Shown: positions 42,493 to 50,534 of the stretch, piece by piece | Layout of the letters: every line of letters starts with the position of its first letter | Position numbering within the stretch: position 1 is the stretch's first letter | Assembly: GCA_022843145.1 (NCBI GenBank) | Contig: JALHOF010000004.1 | Location: forward strand, 62,001 to 126,000 | Length of the DNA: 64,000 nucleotides | Source of the DNA: Hyphomicrobium sp. | GTDB taxonomy: Bacteria; Pseudomonadota; Alphaproteobacteria; Rhizobiales; Hyphomicrobiaceae | Direction of reading: 5' to 3' | Notes under the pieces: generated by a model | What the model saw: only the letters and a program-made list of their open reading frames with translations | Databases searched by the model: none | Told to the model about the DNA's origin: nothing | Made by a program: the position numbers and the translations under genes

Positions 42493-43514
42493 TGGCGCAC
42501 CTCGAGGTCATCGAAGCGGGTTTCCGGACAACGTTGCAGGATCTCGGACGTACCGGGTTCCAGCGTTTCGGCGTACCCGTGTCAGGCGCGCTCGACGCGG
42601 TGGCTTTTCGAGCGGCTAACCTCGTGGCGGGAAATGCACCCGATATGGCAGCGCTCGAAGTCGCGCTGACCGGCCCGGTGTTCATGGTGGCCGCTGAATA
42701 CGTGCGCGTAGCCGTGGCGGGCGGCGATATCGCGCTCGAAATCGCGGGCCGGGGCCGGACACCGCCATTGTACTCGGTCATGCTCACGCGCGGAGATCGG
42801 CTCAAGGTCGTCGCGCCCCGGAGCGTCGCGGCTGGATATCTCGCGGTTGCGGGCGGGTTTGCAGCTCCACCGGTCCTTGGAAGCCGCGCAACGAGCCTAC
42901 GTGCGGGCTTCGGCGGGTTCGACGGTCGCGCGTTGAGAAGTGGCGATCGGCTTCCGCTCGGTCAAATATCTGCCCCGGACGGACCGGAGCGATCGGCCCC
43001 CATGCTCGAACTCAACCGGCCGGAAACGTTGCGCGTGCTCATGGGCGAGCCGGATCGCGACTTCGCGGCTGCGGCTCGAGCTGCGTTTCTCGCCGGCTCA
43101 TATACGGTGACGACAGCCGCCGACAGGATGGGATTGCGGCTATCCGGCCAGGTGGTTACCTCGCTAAGGCCGGGCGAGGGGTCGTCCGAGGGATTGGCAC
43201 CCGGCGCGATCCAGGTTCCTGGAGACGGCCAGCCGATCATGCTGCTGGCTGACCGGCAGACGACGGGCGGATATCCGCGTATCGCCCATGTCATTACGGC
43301 TGATCTCGCTGCGGCAGGCCGATTGCGGCCCGGTGACGTGGTGACATTCAACGCCGTTGATCTCGAACAAGCGGCGGCCGCGCGACGGGCCCAGGCAGCC
43401 GCACTCGCCGGGTTCGCAGTGGGCATTAAGGTAAACGGCGCGGCCGGTGGCATCGACGCTGCGGCGCTGGCCGAGGCAAACCTCGTCAGCGGCGTCATCA
43501 GCGGCGAGGAATGA
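42492..43514 (+). CDS. pxpC: 5-oxoprolinase subunit C (KipA-like, biotin-dependent carboxyltransferase domain 2)
   Basis: 340 aa from ATG 42492 (MAHLEVIEAGFRTTLQDLGRTGFQRFGVP). Conserved blocks include GALDAVAFRAANLVAGN, ALEVALTGP, YLAVAGGF, LGSRATSLRAGFGGFDGRAL, GSYTVTTAADRMGLRLSG and GDGQPIMLLADRQTTGGYPRIAHV. It partners PxpB. The start shares the A of the pxpB stop. The frame upstream to 42459 reads into pxpB and is not part of the protein. Confidence 0.93.
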   Translation: MAHLEVIEAGFRTTLQDLGRTGFQRFGVPVSGALDAVAFRAANLVAGNAPDMAALEVALTGPVFMVAAEYVRVAVAGGDIALEIAGRGRTPPLYSVMLTRGDRLKVVAPRSVAAGYLAVAGGFAAPPVLGSRATSLRAGFGGFDGRALRSGDRLPLGQISAPDGPERSAPMLELNRPETLRVLMGEPDRDFAAAARAAFLAGSYTVTTAADRMGLRLSGQVVTSLRPGEGSSEGLAPGAIQVPGDGQPIMLLADRQTTGGYPRIAHVITADLAAAGRLRPGDVVTFNAVDLEQAAAARRAQAAALAGFAVGIKVNGAAGGIDAAALAEANLVSGVISGEE

Positions 43515-43690
43515 CGCACTTCCACGCCACGCAATTGAATTGGTCTTTCGATCGTCGATGTTCCCCCCGAGACAGCGGCCTGTCCCCACACCCCATAGCG
43601 TTGTCCTGACCAGCGATCTCGGGCCCTTTGCCCCGGCATCGCGCTGGCCCCGCGTCTTGGGGTCGATCATCGGGAGGGGCGGGACGGACG

Positions 43691-44584
43691 ATGACACGCA
43701 GCAAAATCGAAAACGGCGATGAAGCGCGGGCCACCGGCTCAATTGACGGCGCGGTCGAGCCCGATACGTACCCGAGCGGCAAACGCGTCGGCGTGCTGCT
43801 CCTGCACGGGCTTTGTGGTTCTCCTGCGGAAATGCGGTTTGTCGCCAATGGTTTGCAACGGGCAGGATATGACGTCGAGTGCCCGGAGCTGGCTGGACAC
43901 GGCGGCACCGCCGAGCGTCTGGCCGCGTCACGCTGGCAGGATTGGTATCAGAGTGCCGAACAGGCATTCGACGCACTCGAAGCGCGCTGCGACGAAGTCG
44001 TCGTCGGCGGGCTGTCGACCGGGGCCGTGCTGGCGTTGATGCTAGCCGCCAATCGGGGCGCTCGGGTTGCCGCAACGCTGCTGTTCGCGCCGACGTTGTG
44101 GCTCAATGGCTGGTCGATCCCGTGGTACGCGCGGCTGTTCGGCCTCGTGCGCCACAAGTGGATCGCGCGCTTCGTGTGGTTTCCGGCGGCGCAGAACAAC
44201 GGCATCAAGGACGACCGGGTTCGGGCATTCGTGCGCTCGGCCTTGGACTGTGCGGCGCGCAACGGCCGGGCGCCGACCCACACGCCCGGCATTGCGGTTC
44301 TGGAGCGGCGCTGGCTTGCCAAGGCGACGCTCAAATGTCTGGGCCGGGTCGATCAGCCGTCTCTGATCGTCCACCCGCGCGAGGACGATTATGCAGGTTT
44401 GTCAAATGCATGGCACCTGCAACGCAAGTTGCCTGGCGCCGTCGACATGTGCGTACTTGAGGACAGCTATCATTATGTGACCGTCGATCGGCAACGCCAC
44501 GTCGTGCTGGCGCGGGCCCTTGAATTCTTGGGCCGGGTGGCGCCGGCCGGCCGGCAGGCTGTCCCGGTCCGTCTCGTTGCCTGA
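43691..44584 (+). CDS. Alpha/beta hydrolase (esterase/monoacylglycerol lipase-like)
   Basis: 297 aa from ATG 43691, chosen for the purine-rich site before it. VGVLLLHGLCGSPAEMRFVANGL gives the oxyanion loop, GLSTGAVLALMLA the nucleophile Ser, the Asp lies in SLIVHPREDDY and the His in EDSYHYVTVD. The short cap and the HGLCGSPAEM motif resemble carboxylesterase Est30-like enzymes. It is monocistronic, 176 bases after pxpC. Substrate unknown. Confidence 0.88.
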   Translation: MTRSKIENGDEARATGSIDGAVEPDTYPSGKRVGVLLLHGLCGSPAEMRFVANGLQRAGYDVECPELAGHGGTAERLAASRWQDWYQSAEQAFDALEARCDEVVVGGLSTGAVLALMLAANRGARVAATLLFAPTLWLNGWSIPWYARLFGLVRHKWIARFVWFPAAQNNGIKDDRVRAFVRSALDCAARNGRAPTHTPGIAVLERRWLAKATLKCLGRVDQPSLIVHPREDDYAGLSNAWHLQRKLPGAVDMCVLEDSYHYVTVDRQRHVVLARALEFLGRVAPAGRQAVPVRLVA

Positions 44585-44775
44585 CGCCCGGATTTCCGGC
44601 CTTCACAGGGCCCGAAACAAAAAATCTCAGAAAGTTCGGGTCCTGTGCCGCAGGTGACAGCGGCCGGACGCCGGGTGGGCGATTGTCAGATCACAAGATG
44701 AGCGAAGGCAGAAACCTCCGGCATCCAACAGACAACCGAACCAACCACCACTCTGATCCTCGAAGGGAGCCCGCC

Positions 44776-45462
44776 ATGACCACCAAATCGATCCTCACCG
44801 TCGCCGCAGTCCTCGCAGCCGGCATCACCCTCATCACCCCTGCCGCTGAAGCAGGTGGTGGCGTGCGCCTTGGCTTCGGCGGCCCCCTCGGCTCGTTCGT
44901 GGCCCGCCCGACGCAGGGTTACTACAGCCCCTCCTACAGCCAGCGCTCTTACGGCTCGCCGTCCTGCGACAAGCCCAAGTACGGCGCCATCCGCTCCTAC
45001 GGCCGCCCGGCACCGAAAAAGCCCGTTCATGTCGCCACCCGTCACGACGACGACGACGACAAGCCCGCGAAGAAGAAGTCGGCGCCGGCCAAGGTGGCTG
45101 AAAAGTCCGAGAAATCGGAGGCCATCAAGCAGGTCGCGACCAACGCCATCCCGCTCGAGGCAACGGCCGTGTCGAAGCCGGTGTCCAATCCCGCACCGGC
45201 GGCGACGGATCTCAAGGCCGCCGCCAAGATCGAGAATTCAACAGTGACGCCGCCGGCAGTGGTCAACACGCAGAAGGTCGAGAGCGCGGCCCTTGTCCCG
45301 GCGAACGCCGCGATCGTCGATGTGACGCCAGAGCCCAAGGTAGAGGCGAAGGTCGAGACGAAGGATACGAAGAAGTCCGACAAGAAGGTCGAAAAGAAGA
45401 GCGACTGCCGCCGCTTCGTCCCCTCCGCCGGCATCACCATCTCGGTGCGCTGCAACGACTGA
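44776..45462 (+). CDS. Secreted Lys/Ala/Pro-rich protein of unknown function
   Basis: 228 aa from ATG 44776, with GAAGGGAG as ribosome site; the frame is open from 44683. Signal peptide to about residue 26 (TPAAEAGGG), then a Gly/Tyr/Ser segment (GYYSPSYSQRSYGSPSC), a DDDDD acidic patch, a long Lys/Ala/Val/Pro low-complexity stretch and a short C-terminal Cys segment (SDCRRFVPSAGITISVRCND). Two or three Cys may form a disulfide. No domain recognised. A hairpin terminator follows. Confidence 0.72.
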   Translation: MTTKSILTVAAVLAAGITLITPAAEAGGGVRLGFGGPLGSFVARPTQGYYSPSYSQRSYGSPSCDKPKYGAIRSYGRPAPKKPVHVATRHDDDDDKPAKKKSAPAKVAEKSEKSEAIKQVATNAIPLEATAVSKPVSNPAPAATDLKAAAKIENSTVTPPAVVNTQKVESAALVPANAAIVDVTPEPKVEAKVETKDTKKSDKKVEKKSDCRRFVPSAGITISVRCND

Positions 45463-45469
45463 ACCGGAA

Positions 45470-45509
45470 AGCGGCCGCCTGGATTTCAATCCCGGCGGCC
45501 GCTCTATTT
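45470..45509 (+). terminator. Intrinsic terminator-like hairpin
   Basis: AGCGGCCGCC (45470-45479) pairs perfectly with GGCGGCCGCT (45494-45503) across a 14-base loop, followed by CTATTTT. It lies 8 bases after the preceding stop codon. Confidence 0.7.
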
Positions 45510-45749
45510 TCCACCACTTGCCCGATGATCCCGTGCCGGTGCTAAGGTTTCCATGATGTCGGTCGCGTGTTTCCGGCAAAATGGCCTTATCACTGGATAA
45601 GACGACGACACGGCGCGGTCCACGAACGGCATGATCTCGCAGATTTCGCGGGACGCCGAGATGGGACCGGGACCAGCCGCACACGTCGGTCGAGGGTGCA
45701 CGGGATGATTTTGCCCGATTAACCAGATCCAACGACAAGGACCCGTGCC

Positions 45750-46952
45750 ATGACCGGCATCGACCCCACCCTGAACGCTACCGCCGACCATTCGCTGTCC
45801 GATGGCAAGTTGAAGGCGATCCGCATGGCGCCGAAGCTTGCGTTCCGCAACCTGTTCCACGATCGCATGAGCCTTGTCGTCACTCTGATCGGCATCGTGT
45901 TCTCGGTGGTGCTGGTCGCGGTGCAGTGTGGCCTCTACCTGGGCTCGGAGCGCACGATTGCGGTCGTCCTCGATGAGGCCAAACCTGATTTGTGGGTCGT
46001 TCCGGTCGGCACCAAGAGCTTCGACGATGCGTCGCTGCTGACCGGCCGCGAAACCTACCCAGTGCTTTCGACGCCGGGCGTGCAGAGCGCGGAAGAGCTG
46101 GTTGTCGGCTTCACGTCCTGGCGGAAACCGCAGGGCGGCACCAAGGCGATTGTGCTGGTCGGCTCGAACTGGACGCGCGGCGGACTGCAGCCCTGGAACA
46201 TTCAAGAGGGCAGCATCGCGGAATTGAACGCGCCGGGAGCGGTGGCGATCGACCAGTCGTACTTTCCCGATCTCGGCATCAACGCCGTCGGCGAGCGCGC
46301 CGAGATCAACAAGCAGCGGGTGACCGTAAAAGCTGTGACCAAGGGCATCCGCGCGTTCACCACGTTGCCCTATGTGTTCACGTCGCTGGAGCGGGCCCGT
46401 CAATTGACCGGCGCAGGCCCAGAGCAATCGTCCTACATCCTGGTCCGCACGCTGCCGGGCTCCGACATCGAGGCGGTGCGGACGCAACTCGTCTCCCGGA
46501 TCAAGGATGCCGAAGTCTTGACGCACGCCGAGTTCCGCGCCCGCTCGACCAACTATTGGTTGTTCAAGACGGGTGCCGGCATGGCGCTGATCGCCGGCGC
46601 GCTGCTCGGTGTGATCGTCGGCGTCGTCATCGTCGCCCAGACACTCTATTCCTCGACCAAAGACCACTTGAACGAGTTTGCCACGCTGCGCGCGCTGGGT
46701 GCATCGGCCGGCTACATCCATCTCGTTATTCTGCTGCAGGCGCTGATGAGTGCGGTTCTGGGTTACCTGGCCGGGCTGGGGCTGAGCCTGATTGCCATCG
46801 AGGCGTCCAAGGCGACGACCCTTAAAATCGTCATGACGCCAGGTTTGGCGGGGGCGCTCTTTGCTCTGACGATCGGCATGTGCGCCATCGCGGCCATGAG
46901 CGCGATCATGAAGGTGACCCGCATCGACCCGGCGGGCGTGTTCAGCCGCTAA
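45750..46952 (+). CDS. ABC exporter permease, DevC/MacB-FtsX type
   Basis: 400 aa. An N-terminal TM (LAFRNLFHDRMSLVVTLIGIVFSVVLVAVQ) is followed by a periplasmic domain of about 230 residues and three C-terminal TM helices (GMALIAGALLGVIVGVVIVAQTLY, YIHLVILLQALMSAVLGYLAGLGL, LAGALFALTIGMCAIAAMSAI), the MacB/FtsX topology. The EFATLRALGASAGYI coupling segment is conserved. With the ATPase and adaptor downstream it forms a DevCAB-like tripartite exporter, in the gene order permease-ATPase-adaptor. Export of a lipid, glycolipid or peptide is possible. Confidence 0.88.
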   Translation: MTGIDPTLNATADHSLSDGKLKAIRMAPKLAFRNLFHDRMSLVVTLIGIVFSVVLVAVQCGLYLGSERTIAVVLDEAKPDLWVVPVGTKSFDDASLLTGRETYPVLSTPGVQSAEELVVGFTSWRKPQGGTKAIVLVGSNWTRGGLQPWNIQEGSIAELNAPGAVAIDQSYFPDLGINAVGERAEINKQRVTVKAVTKGIRAFTTLPYVFTSLERARQLTGAGPEQSSYILVRTLPGSDIEAVRTQLVSRIKDAEVLTHAEFRARSTNYWLFKTGAGMALIAGALLGVIVGVVIVAQTLYSSTKDHLNEFATLRALGASAGYIHLVILLQALMSAVLGYLAGLGLSLIAIEASKATTLKIVMTPGLAGALFALTIGMCAIAAMSAIMKVTRIDPAGVFSR

Positions 46953-46961
46953 GCATCCTCA

Positions 46962-46990
46962 CCCTCTCCCCGTGAAAAACGGGGGGAGGG
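46962..46990 (+). repeat. Palindromic hairpin of a common alphaproteobacterial REP type
   Basis: CCCTCTCCCCGT (46962-46973) and ACGGGGGGAGGG (46979-46990) form a 12-bp stem with one G-T wobble and a 5-base loop. Sequences of this CCCTCTCCCC-GAAAA-GGGG type are scattered in many rhizobial genomes. It lies 10 bases after the permease stop and before the ATPase gene, where it could attenuate or stabilise the operon transcript. Confidence 0.6.
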
Positions 46991-47014
46991 AAGTTATTCT
47001 GCCTTGTGCCGCGC

Positions 47015-47063
47015 GGAACAGCGCGGCACGTGCCGTTCCGGCAAAGTCTCTTCATCAGACACG
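47015..47063 (+). promoter_or_regulatory. Shared leader/promoter module, copy 1
   Basis: GGAACAGC (47015-47022) and TTCATCAGACACG (47051-47063), start-to-start distance 36, upstream of the ABC ATPase gene. The same two blocks at exactly the same distance occur at 49923-49971. The space between shows partial conservation (CCGG-AA--TC). Conserved spacing suggests a promoter or a transcribed leader element. Confidence 0.5.
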
Positions 47064-47082
47064 CGATCAAGGGACCTCAGCC

Positions 47083-47868
47083 ATGACCATCACCGCCATC
47101 GACACCGCCAGCCAGAAGCCGAACGTCGCAGCTCCGATGCAGACGGCCCCGATCCTGACGGCCAAGGGCATTACAAAGTTTCTCGGCGAAGGCGAAGGCC
47201 GCTTCCAGGTTCTGAAAGGCGTCGACGTCACGCTGAACCCCGGCGAACTGACGCTGCTCATGGGCCCCTCGGGCTCGGGCAAGACCACCCTGCTCTCGAT
47301 CCTTGGCTGCATCCTGACGCCCACCGAGGGCGAACTGATGATCGGCGGCGATACCGCCCACGGCCTCAATGCCGAGAAGCTGGCCGCCGTCCGCCGCCGC
47401 CATGTCGGCTTCGTGTTCCAGTCCTACAACCTGTTCCCGACGATGACCGCGCTCGAAAACGTCCTGCTGGCGCTCGACGTTCGCAACGCCCGCTCGGCCG
47501 ATCCGGTCCGCGCGGCAAAGAACGCTCTCGAGGCGGTCGGTCTCGGCCATCGCATCAACGCCTACCCCTCCAAGCTCTCGGGCGGCGAAAAGCAGCGCGT
47601 CGCCATGGCTCGCGCACTCGCCGGTTCGCCGTCGGTGATCCTGGCCGACGAGCCGACCGCGGCACTCGACAGCGAAAACGGCAAGGCGGTCATGGAGCTC
47701 CTGGCCCGCGTCGCACAGAACCCGACCCGCGCCGTGCTCGCCGTGACCCACGACCACCGCACCCTCGCCTACGCCGACCGCATCATCCGCATCGAGGACG
47801 GCCGCATCTCGTCCGACGAGCGCCCCACGAAGGTAAAGCACGACATCGCACTCGCTCCGGCAGCTTGA
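47083..47868 (+). CDS. ABC exporter ATPase, DevA/LolD-MacB type
   Basis: 261 aa from ATG 47083 ([11 protein letters not shown]), because the frame upstream to 46972 lacks a ribosome site. Walker [13 protein letters not shown]-loop [19 protein letters not shown], signature [15 protein letters not shown], Walker [13 protein letters not shown] and H-loop VLAVTHDHR are all intact. It powers the adjacent permease. It is separated from the permease gene by 130 bases containing a hairpin and the leader module, so it may also have its own promoter. Confidence 0.94.
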   Translation: MTITAIDTASQKPNVAAPMQTAPILTAKGITKFLGEGEGRFQVLKGVDVTLNPGELTLLMGPSGSGKTTLLSILGCILTPTEGELMIGGDTAHGLNAEKLAAVRRRHVGFVFQSYNLFPTMTALENVLLALDVRNARSADPVRAAKNALEAVGLGHRINAYPSKLSGGEKQRVAMARALAGSPSVILADEPTAALDSENGKAVMELLARVAQNPTRAVLAVTHDHRTLAYADRIIRIEDGRISSDERPTKVKHDIALAPAA

Positions 47869-47933
47869 GCCGGTACTGACCCGCACGGACCAAACCGGAC
47901 TCATCACAACGATTTCGACGAAGGACCAACGTC

Positions 47934-48968
47934 ATGATCAAGATTGCAGCAGCTCTCTCCATTGCCGCGCTCCTCGCAGCCGGCGGATATCTCTACGGCG
48001 ACAAGCTCATCGGCGCGAAAACCGTTGAGCCGGCAAAGGCCGCCGCGGCCGCAGCCGCGGTCAACTGGATCGCCGCCGCGCCCGGCCGCGTCGAGCCCAA
48101 GTCGGGTGAGGTGCGCATCGGCACGGCCCTGCTGGGACGCGTCGCCGAGGTCCTGGTCAAGGTCGATGACAATGTCGAGGAAGGCGAACTTTTGTTCCGC
48201 CTCGACGACGAAGAGATGCGCGCACGGCTCGCAGCCGCCGAGTCGGAGGCGCTCGCCCGCCGCAAGGAGAAAGAGAACGATCTTCCGTCGAGCCGCGAGG
48301 ACGTGCGCAAGGCCGAAGACGCCGTGTTCGCAGCCGAGCGAGCGGTGACCGGCGCGCGGTTCGAGCTCGACTTCATGCAGGCCGCGCTGCGCAACCGCAG
48401 CGGCAGCAACAGCGACGTAGCTGAAGCCAGGAAGCGGCTCGGCGAGGCCCGCGATCGGCTCAAGAAGGAGCGCCAAGGGTTCGTCAAGGCGCAGTCGAAG
48501 TCCGGCCTGCCGGCACCCAACCGGGCCGAGGCTGCGATCAACGCCGCGCGTGCCGAGGTCGCCGTCGCCGAGGCGCTGCTTGAAAAGACCCGCATCCGCG
48601 CCCCGTCCGCCGGAACCGTGCTGCAGCTCAACGTCAAGTCCGGCGAGATGGTCGCGCCATCGCCCGAGAACCCGCTCCTGGTCATGGGCGATATGTCGGT
48701 GGTCCGGGTGAAGGCCGAGGTCGACGAGGGCGACATCTCCAAGATCAAGGCCGGCCAGAAGGCTTATGTCCGCGCCGTCGGTTATGTCGGCAAGGATTTC
48801 GAAGGCCGTGTGACGAAGCTTGCGCCGACGCTGGGTGCGCCGCGCATCGGGCCGCGTGGACCGCGCCGTCAGAACGACGTCGACGTGCTCGAAGTGACGA
48901 TCGAAATGCAGGCCAATGGCCAGCTCATGCCGGGGATGCGCGTGGACACTTTCTTTCGCGCCGACTGA
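47934..48968 (+). CDS. ABC exporter membrane fusion protein (HlyD/DevB-like)
   Basis: 344 aa with an N-terminal anchor (IAAALSIAALLAAGGYLYG), lipoyl half-motifs (GRVEPKSGEVRIGTALLGRVAEVLVKVDDNVEEGELLFRLDD and IRAPSAGTVLQLNVKSGEMV) flanking a charged coiled coil (about residues 95-205), and a beta-barrel end (EVDEGDISKIKAGQKAYVRAVGY). It links the ABC pump to an outer-membrane channel. It is the third gene of the export operon and is followed by a strong terminator. Confidence 0.92.
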   Translation: MIKIAAALSIAALLAAGGYLYGDKLIGAKTVEPAKAAAAAAAVNWIAAAPGRVEPKSGEVRIGTALLGRVAEVLVKVDDNVEEGELLFRLDDEEMRARLAAAESEALARRKEKENDLPSSREDVRKAEDAVFAAERAVTGARFELDFMQAALRNRSGSNSDVAEARKRLGEARDRLKKERQGFVKAQSKSGLPAPNRAEAAINAARAEVAVAEALLEKTRIRAPSAGTVLQLNVKSGEMVAPSPENPLLVMGDMSVVRVKAEVDEGDISKIKAGQKAYVRAVGYVGKDFEGRVTKLAPTLGAPRIGPRGPRRQNDVDVLEVTIEMQANGQLMPGMRVDTFFRAD

Positions 48969-49031
48969 CGCACCGATCGCGTTGCCCGGCCAAATCATGC
49001 AGGCCGCATTGAACCTGGCTGATGAATGAAA

Positions 49032-49057
49032 GGCGGACCGTTTGGTCCGCCTTTTTT
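49032..49057 (+). terminator. Strong intrinsic terminator
   Basis: GGCGGACC (49032-49039) pairs with GGTCCGCC (49044-49051) across GTTT, followed by six T (49052-49057). It closes the ABC exporter operon. On the opposite strand the stem is preceded by A-rich sequence, so it may also work weakly in reverse. Confidence 0.88.
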
Positions 49058-49192
49058 GTCATCGGGCATCGCCAGACGGTGATCGCAAATCGCACACGTG
49101 TGCCTCGTGGAACAGCGCGTTCCGCGGGGCCGCGTCATTCTCGCGACATGACCGGCGTCGTGCCGGCTCGAACCGCGAGAAAGGAGACAGTC

Positions 49193-49420
49193 ATGAAAGG
49201 CCAGATTCTGAAGTTCCGCAGCGACATCGGCGTGGGCGTCATCCAGGGCGAGGACGGCCGTTCATATCGCTTTTCAAGAAACGAAATCCTCAACGCCGAA
49301 GCCCGCCCCGCGCTGGTTGGCGAGGATGTCGATTTTCTCGTCGAGGCGCGCCATCCGCGCGCGATCGTTCTCGTCTCGGGCTCGCCTTGGACGGCGCTCG
49401 GCCCATCAAACCGCGCCTGA
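49193..49420 (+). CDS. Small cold-shock-domain-like protein
   Basis: 75 aa from ATG 49193, with a clear AAGGAG ribosome site; the longer frame to 49022 runs through the terminator and is not used. MKGQILKFRSDIGVGVIQGEDGRSYRFSRNEI follows the strand and loop pattern of OB-fold cold-shock proteins (compare GxVKxFNxxxGFGFIxxDDGxxxFxH), with the RNP aromatic positions changed. It might bind nucleic acid or simply share the fold. Located between the exporter operon and another small gene. Confidence 0.6.
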   Translation: MKGQILKFRSDIGVGVIQGEDGRSYRFSRNEILNAEARPALVGEDVDFLVEARHPRAIVLVSGSPWTALGPSNRA

Positions 49421-49444
49421 ACCGCGAACCAAGGAGCCTGTGCC

Positions 49445-49897
49445 ATGATCGCCATCCCCGCGACGACCGCGCCTGCCACCTTCGATCCGACTGACGTTCC
49501 GCGTGTCGACGCGGCGCACCTGGCCCGTATGCTGGATTTGCTGGTGAGCGGCGGTCACGGCCTCATGATGTTGCGCGGCGCCGACGCCACAGCACTCGCG
49601 GCGCTCGAGGCCGCGTTCTGGCGCGGGTTCAGCGGCGACACCGCGACGGGCGTCTCGACCCTGGTCCGGTTCCGCGCCGTGCTCGAAGCCTTCGCGTCAC
49701 GCCGGCTCAGGTCGCTTCTGATGCGCGATGGCTACGCGGTGCTGAAGGCCGCGTTCCAGGCCGCGGCCGAAACCCGGCTCAACGCCTCGCGCGGCTTCAA
49801 TCCGCAGGGCCTCGTGTGGTCGGTGACCGCCGAGTTGGCCAGCGCCCGGCGTCGTGCCGCTCCGGTGCATGGCTACGCCACTCAGATTGCGGCGTGA
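49445..49897 (+). CDS. Hypothetical protein, 150 aa
   Basis: ATG 49445 with AAGGAG 9 bases upstream and 24 bases after the preceding stop, so the two are co-transcribed. The protein is Ala/Leu/Arg-rich and probably all-helical (ALAALEAAFWRGFSGD, TLVRFRAVLEAFASRRLRSLLMRDGYAVLKAAFQAA). There is no signal peptide, TM helix or recognised motif. Third-position GC is high, as in its neighbours, so it is a native gene. Function unknown. Confidence 0.65.
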   Translation: MIAIPATTAPATFDPTDVPRVDAAHLARMLDLLVSGGHGLMMLRGADATALAALEAAFWRGFSGDTATGVSTLVRFRAVLEAFASRRLRSLLMRDGYAVLKAAFQAAAETRLNASRGFNPQGLVWSVTAELASARRRAAPVHGYATQIAA

Positions 49898-49922
49898 GTC
49901 AATAATTCACCCTGTTTCGCAG

Positions 49923-49971
49923 GGAACAGCCAGTCCCGGCTCCGACCGGTAAGTTCAGTTCATCAGACACG
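49923..49971 (+). promoter_or_regulatory. Shared leader/promoter module, copy 2
   Basis: GGAACAGC (49923-49930) and TTCATCAGACACG (49959-49971), 36 bases start to start, identical blocks and spacing to copy 1 at 47015-47063. It lies 59 bases before the start of the next small secreted-protein gene. Co-regulation of that gene with the ABC exporter ATPase is the natural inference. Confidence 0.5.
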
Positions 49972-50029
49972 GCGGTGACGACAAACGCCGACGAGACCAC
50001 CGAACCCTAACCCGCACAGGAGACCAGCC

Positions 50030-50317
50030 ATGACCAAGCTCATCACCCTCGCCAAGGTTGCCCCCGCCCTCGCACTCGCCGCCGTCGCCGCTGTGACGAC
50101 GCTGGCCGGCACAGGCGCCGCCGAAGCCCGCGGCGGCAGCAAGGAATATTTCGTCCAGCACTACACCTTCAAGAAGCCAATGCACGGCTTCTCGGGCCGC
50201 GCCGGCAACTACATGTGCGACTACCAGCGCCTGCCGAACCGGGTTTGCGTGATGGACAAGAACGGCAACGAGAAGTGCCGCATCAAGGATTGGACGCTGC
50301 GCCAGCACTGCTACTGA
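50030..50317 (+). CDS. Small secreted protein of unknown function
   Basis: 95 aa with a signal peptide ending near AAEARGG (residues 30-36), ribosome site CAGGAG. The mature 60 residues hold three cysteines (MCDYQRLPNRVCVMDKNGNEKC) plus a terminal QHCY, so four Cys in total and two disulfides are possible. The YMCDY-RVCV pattern suggests a compact extracytoplasmic domain; no family recognised. A REP-like repeat and a terminator follow. Confidence 0.75.
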   Translation: MTKLITLAKVAPALALAAVAAVTTLAGTGAAEARGGSKEYFVQHYTFKKPMHGFSGRAGNYMCDYQRLPNRVCVMDKNGNEKCRIKDWTLRQHCY

Positions 50318-50330
50318 GGGTTTTCTAAGT

Positions 50331-50396
50331 TGGCGCTCTGGATGCTCACAAGCATCCGCGCCTGGCGCTTCGGATGCCGGGCGCTTCAGTCGCCCA
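50331..50396. repeat. Dispersed repeat copy 2 with adjoining cruciform
   Basis: 50332-50362 is an interrupted hairpin (GGCGC, GGATGC, loop TCACAA, GCATCC, GCGCC). It is followed by TGGCGCTTCGGATGCC (50363-50378) and GGGCGCTTCAGTCGCCCA (50379-50396), which match copy 1 at 40730-40774. Within it the GGCGCTYYGGATGC unit occurs twice. Confidence 0.6.
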
Positions 50397-50431
50397 TACG
50401 CATCCTCGCATTTTCCTCCCCGAGCGACCTC

Positions 50432-50460
50432 GACCCCGCCCCTCCGGCGGGGTCTTTTTC
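50432..50460 (+). terminator. Strong intrinsic terminator
   Basis: GACCCCGCC (50432-50440) pairs with GGCGGGGTC (50446-50454) across a 5-base loop, followed by TTTTTC. It ends transcription of the small secreted-protein gene before the convergent TonB receptor gene. Confidence 0.85.
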
Positions 50461-50534
50461 TTGGTCTTGCGCTGACGGAAATAGGAACGGCGCTGGCCGG
50501 TGCCAGCGCCGCTAGGTTGCCCTGCCGTGACAGT

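Noticed and set aside
45504-46721. 405-aa minus-strand frame opposite the ABC permease
   Set aside because: His/Arg/Gln-rich shadow of the permease gene.
47015-47063. Leader module as a standard EcfG (general stress) promoter
   Set aside because: A GGAAC is present, but no GTT element shared by both copies lies at the usual 16-18 base spacing.
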